The notes under the pieces are model-generated. The model was given only the letters and a program-made list of their open reading frames with translations, did no database searches and had not been told where the DNA came from. From CAYGBW01 sp964348185 (GTDB taxonomy: Bacteria; Desulfobacterota; BSN033; WVXP01), in contig CAYGBW010000018.1 in NCBI GenBank assembly GCA_964348185.1, forward strand, positions 1 through 8,886: a stretch of DNA of 8,886 bases. Reading direction: 5' to 3'. The translations under genes were made by a program, and so were the position numbers. This document shows, in pieces, positions 1-6,870 of the stretch (positions within the stretch are counted from its first letter, which is position 1; every line of letters begins with the position of its first letter).

Positions 1-37
1 CCTGGCCGGTTATTCCCGTTATCAATGCGCGTTTCAT
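1..37 (-). CDS. gmd: GDP-mannose 4,6-dehydratase, N-terminal fragment (cut by window edge)
   Basis: Reading leftwards from the ATG at 37-35, the frame gives MKRALITGITGQ and then leaves the window. This is the beginning of the NAD(P)-binding Rossmann strand and glycine-rich loop of GDP-mannose 4,6-dehydratase, which usually continues as D-G-S-Y-L. The enzyme converts GDP-mannose to GDP-4-keto-6-deoxymannose in the cytoplasm, the first step to GDP-fucose, GDP-rhamnose and GDP-perosamine for surface polysaccharides. A good ribosome binding site, AAGGGAG (complement of 44-50), lies 6 bases before the ATG and supports this start. Only 12 codons are visible. Another extended-SDR sugar-nucleotide enzyme is possible, but the ITGITGQ loop is very characteristic of Gmd. 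It is divergent from the nuclease operon at 427. Confidence 0.82.
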   Translation of the reverse strand, partial: MKRALITGITGQ

Positions 38-218
38 TTCTGTCTCCCTTGGCTTTTTTTGGCCGTCATCTGCGATTCCTGTATGGGCTGTATGACCTTC
101 TGGGACCGCAAGGCGATCGTTTTCTTGCTGCTTCTTTCCGTGCTTCCTTCTCCGAATCAATGGGGTAGATTAACATCTCGTTCAGGGCAGACCATCCAGT
201 CGATCCCGATAAAACCAA

Positions 219-231
219 CCGACTAAGTCGG
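219..231. promoter_or_regulatory. 13-bp palindrome, possible operator or activator site
   Basis: CCGACTAAGTCGG is a perfect inverted repeat with 6-base arms and a 1-base centre. It lies about 115-140 bases upstream of the promoter candidates for the nuclease operon and about 180 bases upstream of gmd, so it could bind a dimeric regulator of either side. It has no U-tract on either strand, so it is not an obvious terminator. The regulator is unknown and a single palindrome of this size may be chance. Confidence 0.3.
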
Positions 232-344
232 ATCTGGAATGCGCCGGTATAAGCTAAGTCTCACAAATGTCCGTCTGAGTCAAGCTCGAAAAAACCGATT
301 CTCATAGGGTCTCCTTTTCCTTCAATTCCTATGTTAGAATCCCC

Positions 345-373
345 TTGACAGTCTATCAGCGATGTCAGAGAAT
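345..373 (+). promoter_or_regulatory. Candidate sigma70 promoter of the nuclease operon
   Basis: A perfect -35 hexamer TTGACA (345-350) is followed after 17 bases by GAGAAT (368-373), which matches 4 of 6 positions of TATAAT including the A at position 2 and the final T. Transcription would begin near 380, giving a leader of about 47 bases before the ATG at 427. It overlaps the sigma54-like element that starts at 373, so at most one may be the main promoter. Confidence 0.45.
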
Positions 374-389
374 TGGCATTGAAAATGCA
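373..389 (+). promoter_or_regulatory. Candidate sigma54 (-24/-12) promoter
   Basis: The stretch TTGGCATTGAAAATGCA fits the sigma54 layout: GG at 375-376 and GC at 387-388 are separated by exactly 12 bases, with YTGGCA at -24 and TGCW at -12. It deviates from consensus at the C-G after GGCA and at the first T of TTGC. Transcription would start near 400, 27 bases before the coding start. A sigma54 promoter needs an enhancer-binding protein site upstream; the palindrome at 219-231 is at a plausible distance, but the link is speculative. Confidence 0.33.
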
Positions 390-426
390 TATTTCCGCTC
401 CAATAAGAACACAATGAGGGAAGGAT

Positions 427-1650
427 ATGCCCACTCTAAGGTTTCTCCAATTCTCTGATCTTCATTTTGAGAACAGAGACTACAGACGTCAATGGGAATG
501 CCCACCGGATAAGATGGAGATCATCGAAGGGGAAACGCGGGAGGTGATCGAAAAGATCGTCACCTTGGCGAGGGACCGGGAAGTGGAGGCAATACTGATT
601 CCCGGTGATCTGTTCGATGACAGAACCATGAGTCTGGACGGCATCCGCTTTCTCCAGGATCGTTTTCAGGGTCTGGGTGAAATCCCCGTTTTCATCGCCC
701 CGGGAAACGAGGATGCCTACGGGTTGAGTAGCTTTTACAATTCAGATTTCTTGAAAGAGATTGGGAAGGGTTCATGGCCGAAAAACGTTCACATTCTCTA
801 TGACACCCCCACCGCTGTGGCCCTCCATCCTGGGAGGGAACATATCGCCATTACCGGGATCCCCCATGTGGGACGGGGCCTCATAAAGGAGAGACTTCTG
901 GCTAACCCGATCCCGAAGGATGAAACCCAATTGAACGTTCTGGTTTTCCACGGAACCTGGGAAAAGCGTGGAGCACTGGATGAGGATGCAACGCTGCCTT
1001 TTGACACCCAAGAACTCCTTTCTCAGCGTTTCGACTATGCCGCTTTTGGCCATGTCCATCAGGGGGAGGAAATCACGGATGAGGGGGGAAAGATACGAGG
1101 GGCTGCATCAGGATGCCCTTATGGTCGAAGAATCGATGAGCCTGGGGAAAAAACCATTATTGTGGGTCAGATCGAACCGGGAGGCGTTCGTCCCGAGAAT
1201 ATGGAGAGGATCGGGGTGGCTCCGAGAAGGGTCCACGATGTCAAGATCTCCTGTCGTGGCCTCAAGAAGATCGAGCCTCTCCGCCAGAGAATTGAAAAGG
1301 CGTTACATCGCGAAAACGTCGAGGCCACGGATCTGGTAGCTATCCGATTGGAAGGGCGTTTCAACCCCAACCTCCTCTGGAAGATTTATAAAGAATCCGT
1401 AAAGGAGATGTACTTTTTGACCAAGATGGATACCTCCGGGGTTGAAGCCGATCTCGATTTTCAAAAATACGCTCGAGGGATTGACAAGCAATTGACAACA
1501 GAAGGGCTTTTCGTACGAAAGATGCAGGAACTCGTCGACAAGGCGGAGAACCTTCAGGAGCGGAGGACCCTGGAGAAGGCCCTCGAATGGGGGCTCGGCG
1601 CCCTAGCCAATAAAAGGGTTGAGCTGGACTATGAGAATCAAGAGTTTTGA
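427..1650 (+). CDS. SbcD/Mre11-like metallophosphoesterase (YhaO-type DNA repair nuclease)
   Basis: This 407-residue cytoplasmic protein has the calcineurin-like phosphoesterase fold of Mre11/SbcD nucleases, which bind two Mn ions and cut DNA ends with a Rad50/SbcC partner. Metal-binding motifs appear in order: D11-L-H13, G60-D61 with D64, G93-N94, H175 in VFHG, and G208-H209-V-H211. The usual GNHD motif reads GNED, so the catalytic histidine is replaced by Glu95; the metal ligands remain. From about residue 270 onward is a helical C-terminal region, expected to be the capping and partner-binding part. Start: ATG 427 after GAGGGAAGG (416-424). The stop overlaps the next gene by 20 bases, so the pair is co-translated. 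A length near 400 and the membrane-anchored ATPase partner favour the YhaO branch over classical SbcD. The substrate is unknown, and the His loss could reduce exonuclease activity. Confidence 0.87.
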   Translation: MPTLRFLQFSDLHFENRDYRRQWECPPDKMEIIEGETREVIEKIVTLARDREVEAILIPGDLFDDRTMSLDGIRFLQDRFQGLGEIPVFIAPGNEDAYGLSSFYNSDFLKEIGKGSWPKNVHILYDTPTAVALHPGREHIAITGIPHVGRGLIKERLLANPIPKDETQLNVLVFHGTWEKRGALDEDATLPFDTQELLSQRFDYAAFGHVHQGEEITDEGGKIRGAASGCPYGRRIDEPGEKTIIVGQIEPGGVRPENMERIGVAPRRVHDVKISCRGLKKIEPLRQRIEKALHRENVEATDLVAIRLEGRFNPNLLWKIYKESVKEMYFLTKMDTSGVEADLDFQKYARGIDKQLTTEGLFVRKMQELVDKAENLQERRTLEKALEWGLGALANKRVELDYENQEF

Positions 1651-4576
1651 GACAAACGGTTTTGGGTGTCTGAAGGGGTCCTATCATTTCGGATCGCTAC
1701 CTTCTACGCTGATTATCGAAAAAAACGAGCAGGGAAAGTCCACACTGGTCGCAGGGATCCTTGCCGCCTTATATGGATTGGAAGAGCCTGGTCCGCAAGG
1801 ACTTCAGGAAAAGGAGCGATTTAGGCCCATAAAATGGGAAGGCTTCGATGTGACGTTGTCCATTCAGATCGGTGAGAGAGACTATCGAATCGTGCGCGAT
1901 TTCAAGACCGGTTCGGCCGCTATCTGGGACGAGAAAACAGGCCAAGAAATCACCTCAGAATTCACCGGAGACAACGGTCAGGTAATGATCGGGGAGGGTC
2001 TGATCGATCTGTCTAGAGAGGGTTTTCTGAAGACCTCTCTCATTCGGCAGCAGGAGGTTCAGACCCTTGGCCAAAGCACGCACATCGCGGAGAAGGTCGA
2101 AGCCATGATCGATACCCTGTCTGGAGAGGCAACGGTTCGCCAGGCTATGGCTCTTCTGACAGAAGCCCGAGATCGTTATCGCAACGGTGTTTCTGTGGAG
2201 AAAGAGATCGACCAACTGGGACAACACCTGGAGAAGTATCAGAGGGAATGGGAAAGACGGGAAGCGGAGCTCAGAATCCTGGATGAAAAAGTGACCCAAC
2301 TCATGCAGATCAGGGAACGATGGGAGCACCTGAGGGAGCCCCTCGATCGCGTCCACTATGGGGCGATGCTTCGCAAAAAGGAGGTCCTTGAGCGGAGGGT
2401 GGTCGCGTATCAAGAGAAAAAGGCGAATCTCGAAAAGCTGCAATCGGAGTTAGGATCCCTGAGAGAGATCGCGTCCTTTCCCTCCCATCGGGCAAGAGAC
2501 CTTACGGATGCGATAAACGCTATTACGGCCATCAACCAGCGAATCGGTACATTGACAGCAGACAGGCGAGAGACGCAAAGCAGAATTGAGAGAGCCGACA
2601 AGGAGAAGGCGCAGCGATTTGAAACGATCCAATGGCTGGGAGAAGAAGACCTTTCCGAGATTTATGATCTGCTGAAGGCCTTGCGACAGGACAGATCGAT
2701 GCTTCAACAAGTTCGGGGAGAATATGCCGCAGAGAAGGAACGGATCCTCCAAGAGGGGTATCTCCTGCAGGATTATTCGGATCTGAAAAAGACGGTGGGA
2801 AAAATCACGGCTGAAGAGAAATCAGATTTGGCGCGGTATCATGAAGCGGCCGGACGTAACGAAAAAGAAATCAACGCCTTGGAAAGAGTTATCCGGAAGT
2901 ATAAAGAAAAGGCCGAAACGATCGAAGCAGAATTGACGAGAGTCGGCAAATCGAGGAATAGGGCCCTTCTCTTGGGAGGTTTCTTGATCCTGTTGACTCT
3001 GGTCATTCATGCTTTCAAAATAAGCCCGTACAAGGCAATCCTGGTTGAGTTTCCCATAGATTGGTGGATCGTCCAGGCCATTCTCGGGGCCCTTGGCGTT
3101 TTCGTGGCTTGCTGGGGGGTGATCCGGAGCCATCGAGGCCGAAAGGAGAAGGGCGAGGCTTGGTCTCAGAGAATGGAAACGCTCAAAACCCTCTTAGTGA
3201 GTAAGGAAAAAACGGAAAAACAACAGGCCCAAGAACGGACAGCCATGGAAAAACTGGCAGTCCGTCTCGAGTTCCCCTCCCCTGAGGTATTGTCTGAAAA
3301 ACTGAGGCTCCTTGAACGTCTTGAGGAGAGAACGGCCAACCTCAGAACGATAGGCCTCCAGTTAAAAGAGATCAAGTCTCGTGTCGCAGCGAATCGTAAG
3401 AAATTGGCCGCATTCATGAAAAAGGGGGAAGAGGAGGCCGAATCGCTAGCCGGGGAAGAGATCCTCCAATTCTATCAGAAAGTAGAGGATTATCGAAGGA
3501 ATCGTTCAGAGAGAAAAATAGCTCAGAACAGGCTAGCAGAGTTGAAAGAGGAGATTCAAAAAGCCAATGGAGAAAAAAAGGAGAAAAGGGACCTCCTCAT
3601 CTCCATTCTGAATGAATCCCATATCGTTTGGGACGAGGACGGTGTCAGGGCCATCCAAGAATTCAAAGAGAAGCTCCACAGATTTCGTCGGTTCCTTGAA
3701 CTCAGGGATGAATTGATTCCCCGGGCTGAGCGCGATCAAATTCCAGAAGAAACCTATCAAAGTGTCGTTTCTGATTTGAAAGGGGTCGAGGCATCGGTGA
3801 TCGAAATGGAGAAGAAATATCCCGAGATAAAGCGGGATGATGGACACCCAGTCCGTGCCCTGTCAAACGATAGTCTAAAGGAGAAAGAAGGGGAGATCGA
3901 GAGGATTTCCGAGGAGCGGCAAGTCCTGCGCAACGAGGTCCTCCATCTCCTGGAACACGCCCGCAGAGACATCGACAAACTGGAAGTAGAAATGGAGAGA
4001 TGCCGGAAGGACCGTGAAAAAGCGATGTTTTTTGAGAAGGCCTCAAGGTTGGCCCTTCAGCACATGGAGACTGTCCGGAGAGAACAGCATCACCGGTGGG
4101 CGGAATTCCTCAGCGAGAAAGCCAATACCATCCTGCCCCTTCTGAATCCAAACTGCGAGTCCATCGACGTCAAGCCTGACCTCTCATTCTCGGTCCATCA
4201 CAAGGGGCTCCAGACCACGCTGGATCCGACCCACGTGGACGGATTGCTCAGTGTGGGTGCTCGAGATCAAATCTACCTCGCCCTGCGGGTGGCCATCAGT
4301 CAGCACCTCTCTGCGGCAGGAACGCATCTCCCCTTCATCCTGGATGACCCATTGATTACGAGTGATGATGACCAGTTCGTTGAAACCATGAACTTCATTG
4401 TGAAAACGCTCACCAAAACCCATCAGGTAATCATCCTCACCTGCCACGAAAAGCGTCATCGATGGTGGCTTGATCACCTGTCCAAACGTTACAAGAATCG
4501 GATTGAGGTTGCCAAACTCCAGCCTCAGACACCCGCCGAATCAGATTTAGAAACCCCTCCCCTCCCACCCACCTAG
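1631..4576 (+). CDS. Rad50/SbcC-like AAA ATPase with central transmembrane helices (YhaN-type)
   Basis: This 981-residue ABC/SMC-type ATPase is partner of the upstream nuclease. It has an N-terminal P-loop (residues 30-38, EKNEQGKST), a candidate Q-loop near 140, long charged coiled coils at about 180-440 and 500-860, the signature LSVGARDQ (873-880), a Walker B ILDDP (903-907) and a TCH motif near the end. The coiled coil has no CxxC zinc hook. Two hydrophobic helices at about 445-462 and 478-498 sit at its middle, so the apex should lie in the inner membrane with the ATPase heads in the cytoplasm. B. subtilis YhaN is, as I recall, similar in length and design. The first P-loop glycine is E30. 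I chose ATG 1631 over TTG 1619 because MRIKSF is the expected first strand; the ribosome binding site is weak (AAAAGGG, 1612-1618) and the 20-base overlap suggests translational coupling. Confidence 0.88.
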   Translation: MRIKSFETNGFGCLKGSYHFGSLPSTLIIEKNEQGKSTLVAGILAALYGLEEPGPQGLQEKERFRPIKWEGFDVTLSIQIGERDYRIVRDFKTGSAAIWDEKTGQEITSEFTGDNGQVMIGEGLIDLSREGFLKTSLIRQQEVQTLGQSTHIAEKVEAMIDTLSGEATVRQAMALLTEARDRYRNGVSVEKEIDQLGQHLEKYQREWERREAELRILDEKVTQLMQIRERWEHLREPLDRVHYGAMLRKKEVLERRVVAYQEKKANLEKLQSELGSLREIASFPSHRARDLTDAINAITAINQRIGTLTADRRETQSRIERADKEKAQRFETIQWLGEEDLSEIYDLLKALRQDRSMLQQVRGEYAAEKERILQEGYLLQDYSDLKKTVGKITAEEKSDLARYHEAAGRNEKEINALERVIRKYKEKAETIEAELTRVGKSRNRALLLGGFLILLTLVIHAFKISPYKAILVEFPIDWWIVQAILGALGVFVACWGVIRSHRGRKEKGEAWSQRMETLKTLLVSKEKTEKQQAQERTAMEKLAVRLEFPSPEVLSEKLRLLERLEERTANLRTIGLQLKEIKSRVAANRKKLAAFMKKGEEEAESLAGEEILQFYQKVEDYRRNRSERKIAQNRLAELKEEIQKANGEKKEKRDLLISILNESHIVWDEDGVRAIQEFKEKLHRFRRFLELRDELIPRAERDQIPEETYQSVVSDLKGVEASVIEMEKKYPEIKRDDGHPVRALSNDSLKEKEGEIERISEERQVLRNEVLHLLEHARRDIDKLEVEMERCRKDREKAMFFEKASRLALQHMETVRREQHHRWAEFLSEKANTILPLLNPNCESIDVKPDLSFSVHHKGLQTTLDPTHVDGLLSVGARDQIYLALRVAISQHLSAAGTHLPFILDDPLITSDDDQFVETMNFIVKTLTKTHQVIILTCHEKRHRWWLDHLSKRYKNRIEVAKLQPQTPAESDLETPPLPPT

Positions 4577-4726
4577 AGCCCCTCGTTGTATCGGTGTTAG
4601 GTCCTGACGCGCTGCGGAGGGCAACCCGGGGCCCGACTGTATTCCTTGACTTCCCCAGGAACCCTCAGTGACAGGGATCTCCCCGAACACCAGACCGCGA
4701 ATTCAGGCCTGTGGAGAAGATTTCAG

Positions 4727-4754
4727 TTGCAAGAAAGTCACTTTTTTGTATACT
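4727..4754 (+). promoter_or_regulatory. Candidate sigma70 promoter of the secreted protease/foldase operon
   Basis: TTGCAA (4727-4732) and TATACT (4749-4754, 5 of 6 consensus bases) are separated by 16 bases in the AT-rich part of the 220-base gap after the ATPase gene. Transcription would start near 4761, about 36 bases before the foldase start. I found no clear hairpin terminator for the nuclease operon in 4577-4726, so read-through is possible. Confidence 0.5.
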
Positions 4755-4796
4755 TGGGTCAAAACGATCGAAGGGGATCGCGAATAGGATGACCCC

Positions 4797-5972
4797 GTGA
4801 TGAGCAAAACGCCAATGCTCTTGTTTCTGTATCTGATTCTTCTTGGAATCATGGTGGAAGGCTTCGACCCCTATCTGTTTGCCCAGCAGCCATCAGATCG
4901 ACGCTCTCCCCCTATCCAAACCCCAGATGCCATGCCGGCCTTTGTTCCAGACGAAATCCTTATCACATTCCATCCCGATGCGACCCTGGATCAGATCCGT
5001 GCCATGAATGAGGCTCAGGGGATGACAATCCTCGAAATGAACAGAGCGTCGGGTCTTTACCGATTGAGGGTTCCACGACCTGTCCAAGAGGCGATAACCC
5101 TCGCTCAGTCCCAATCATTCGTAGAAAGCGCCCGACCGAACTATATCCTGGCTGAAGTGGGTGACGAAATCATCACGGTGCTGGATATGGAGAGTCTCAT
5201 CGAAGAGATCAGTCCATTCCTCCGTCGGGTTTACACGAGGAAGGAGGTCAAGGAGAGCCTGTTGAACTCCTTGGTCGATTACAAACTCTTTTCAAGAGCC
5301 GCAAGGGAGGAAAATCTCGACAAGCTCCAGGAAGTCAAACGGGTCGTCAATGCGGCTGTTGAAAAGAAAATGGCTCAGGTTTACCTGAAAAAGATCCGGG
5401 GGTCACTCTCGGTCTCGGAAAAGGAGCTGAGGGATTATTATGAGGCCCATCTCAAGGAATTCCAAACCCCTGAACAGGTCAAGGTGAGGCATATTGTGGT
5501 GAGAACGGAGAAAGAAGCCGAAGAGATCCTGGAGAGAATCAAGGGTGGAGCTGATTTTGGCAAGATCGCTGGGGAAAGGTCTATCGATGGGACGGCTCAG
5601 GGGGGCGGTGAGTTGGGATGGTTTGGGCGGGGACGGATGGATCCTGCATTTGAAGAGGCTGCCTTTGCCCTGGAACGGGGTGAGGTGAGCGGGATCGTTC
5701 AGACCCGGTTTGGCTATCACATCATCCAGGGAGAGGGGAGAAGGGGTCCTGAAAAGCAAGACTTTTCAGCGGTGAGGGATCGAATCAGACAGAACCTATG
5801 GGACAGGAAACAAAAGGAAGAGATCGAGAAAAAAAGGAAGGAACTCAGAGCCCGGCATACGACAAGGCTCTATCCAGAACTTCTCTCAGAAGTCACTGTT
5901 CATGAAACCGGCGACGTCGACCAGAGGGACCTCATCCGAACCCTTCAGGAGATGGTTGAAAAGCCTTATTAA
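4797..5972 (+). CDS. Secreted SurA/PpiC-like parvulin peptidyl-prolyl isomerase with an N-terminal protease-prodomain-like module
   Basis: This 391-residue exported foldase has a signal peptide (hydrophobic core about residues 8-20, likely cut near FAQQ, 28-31; no lipobox Cys). Residues about 49-119 (FVPDEILITF to ARPNYIL) resemble the fervidolysin/subtilase N-terminal prodomain. Residues about 120-225 form a SurA-like helical chaperone segment starting VGDEIITVLDM. A parvulin rotamase domain spans about 226-316, with V-R-H232-I, GGELGWF (270-276), AAFAL and T-R-F-G-Y-H308-I-I. Residues 317-391 are a charged helical tail. Parvulins isomerise X-Pro bonds in periplasmic folding. A prodomain fused to a parvulin is unusual and suggests docking onto a protease, perhaps the next gene's product. 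GTG 4797 fits AGGA (4786-4789) with a 7-base gap; ATG 4800 is an equivalent alternative. It is first in a likely three-gene operon. Confidence 0.85.
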   Translation: MMSKTPMLLFLYLILLGIMVEGFDPYLFAQQPSDRRSPPIQTPDAMPAFVPDEILITFHPDATLDQIRAMNEAQGMTILEMNRASGLYRLRVPRPVQEAITLAQSQSFVESARPNYILAEVGDEIITVLDMESLIEEISPFLRRVYTRKEVKESLLNSLVDYKLFSRAAREENLDKLQEVKRVVNAAVEKKMAQVYLKKIRGSLSVSEKELRDYYEAHLKEFQTPEQVKVRHIVVRTEKEAEEILERIKGGADFGKIAGERSIDGTAQGGGELGWFGRGRMDPAFEEAAFALERGEVSGIVQTRFGYHIIQGEGRRGPEKQDFSAVRDRIRQNLWDRKQKEEIEKKRKELRARHTTRLYPELLSEVTVHETGDVDQRDLIRTLQEMVEKPY

Positions 5973-6026
5973 GGAGGAGTTAGAATCCGACCCGTTTTGA
6001 TTTTCACGACAGAAAGGAGGAGAACC

Positions 6027-6815
6027 ATGAGAAGGACGGTCAAGGGGGTTGCATTTCTTTTGTTGGCCCATTTGCTGATGTTTGCCCAGCCCGGCTGGAC
6101 GCAGGGCCCGACCGAATTTCAACCTCGACCCATTCCCATGGGCGTATCGATTTCGACAACACCGAGCGCACCTTTCATCTTTGCAGGCACTGCAGGCATG
6201 CGGGTACTGAGCCTTTTTGCGCCCGATGTGAAGTTCATTCTGAGCAATAACCATGTCCTCGGCGGTGTCGGCCCGACTTTGTGTCCCGATACGGCCCCCT
6301 TGGGAGCCTGGATCCTTCAGCCAGGAACCCTGGATATCGGTGGGGATCCGGGTAATGATCCTGAATTCTTGGTTGGATTAGAACTTCTCAGTGTTCCCAT
6401 CGACTTCAGCCCTGACGCCAGCAATCTCGTCGATGCGGCTATCGCCTTCACAGTGCCATCTCTTGCCGACAAGGAGATCCTGGGGCTCGGTACCCCCGTC
6501 CCCGACCTTGCCATAGCCCTGCCCGGGATGCAGGTCACCAAGAGCGGTCGGACGACCGGCGTCACGACCGGTACGGTGCAAGCGATAAACACGACGGTCC
6601 TCGTAAACTACGGGGCTTGTGGAACAGCACGGTTCGTGGGCCAGGTTGTCGTGACACCTGGGGATTTTCTTCAGGCTGGAGACTCAGGGTCTGTAGCCCT
6701 TGAAACGGCCTCGATGAAGCCTGTGGGCCTTCTTTTTGCCGGAAGCCCATTCGTGAGCCTCATGAACCAAATCCTTTTTGTCTACCTCAGTCTCGGGGTC
6801 TTTGTCGATTTTTGA
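6027..6815 (+). CDS. Secreted chymotrypsin-fold (S1-like) serine protease without prodomain
   Basis: This 262-residue secreted serine endopeptidase has a signal peptide (residues 1 to about 26, core VAFLLLAHLLMFA), followed almost at once by the protease domain beginning PIPMGVSIS (35-43). The triad is visible as H76 in LSNNHVLGG, D136 in LVDAAIAF and S220 in AGDSGS. The family motif SGRTTGVTTGTV (173-184) and VGLLFAG (233-239) are also present. C86 and C198 could form a disulfide after export. Related bacterial proteins, as I remember them, carry an extra domain of about 70-100 residues ahead of the protease; here it is missing, and a matching domain is encoded by the next gene. ATG 6027 follows a strong AAAGGAGG (6013-6020) with a 6-base gap, so the in-frame TTG at 5997 was rejected. 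It lies 54 bases after the foldase gene. The substrate is unknown. Confidence 0.85.
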   Translation: MRRTVKGVAFLLLAHLLMFAQPGWTQGPTEFQPRPIPMGVSISTTPSAPFIFAGTAGMRVLSLFAPDVKFILSNNHVLGGVGPTLCPDTAPLGAWILQPGTLDIGGDPGNDPEFLVGLELLSVPIDFSPDASNLVDAAIAFTVPSLADKEILGLGTPVPDLAIALPGMQVTKSGRTTGVTTGTVQAINTTVLVNYGACGTARFVGQVVVTPGDFLQAGDSGSVALETASMKPVGLLFAGSPFVSLMNQILFVYLSLGVFVDF

Positions 6816-6870
6816 TCGTGATGGTGATCTGAAGGCGGGGAGAGACATAGGAACGAAAGGGGAGAGAAAA

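Larger units (their letters stand above)
38..426. other. Divergent intergenic region (gmd / nuclease operon)
   Basis: This 389-base stretch separates the starts of gmd (leftward) and the metallophosphoesterase gene (rightward). It holds the gmd ribosome binding site (44-50), a 13-bp palindrome (219-231) and two overlapping promoter candidates for the rightward operon (345-389), each listed separately. A short open frame at 83-226 has no ribosome binding site and is not called as a gene. I saw no RNA gene and no convincing gmd promoter. Confidence 0.7.

Noticed and set aside
83..226. Open frame of 47 codons on the plus strand with a hydrophobic stretch resembling a signal peptide
   Set aside because: No ribosome binding site precedes ATG 83 or ATG 92, the hydrophobic run comes from a pyrimidine-rich stretch, and the C-terminal part resembles no protein I know. 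Its stop falls inside the palindrome at 219-231.
1619..1630. TTG start for the Rad50-like ATPase, adding four residues
   Set aside because: The GGG of the upstream purine run directly abuts the TTG, leaving no spacing, and the ATG at 1631 gives the expected MRIKSF start of this ATPase family.
1955..4046. Several open frames of 60-160 codons antisense to the ATPase gene
   Set aside because: They are shadows of a highly charged coiled-coil coding frame, lack ribosome binding sites and resemble no family, while the sense frame has clear motifs.
4656..4675. Possible hairpin after the ATPase gene (TTCCT and AGGAA)
   Set aside because: The arms are only 4-5 bases, the loop is long and no U-tract follows, so it does not qualify as a terminator.
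5997..6026. TTG start adding ten residues before the serine protease
   Set aside because: The strong AAAGGAGG at 6013-6020 is ideally placed for ATG 6027, and the extra residues would precede a standard signal peptide.
6778..6870. Longer version of the small secreted protein starting inside the protease gene
   Set aside because: It would bury the signal peptide behind 31 residues and overlap the protease, whereas ATG 6871 has a good ribosome binding site and an immediate signal peptide.
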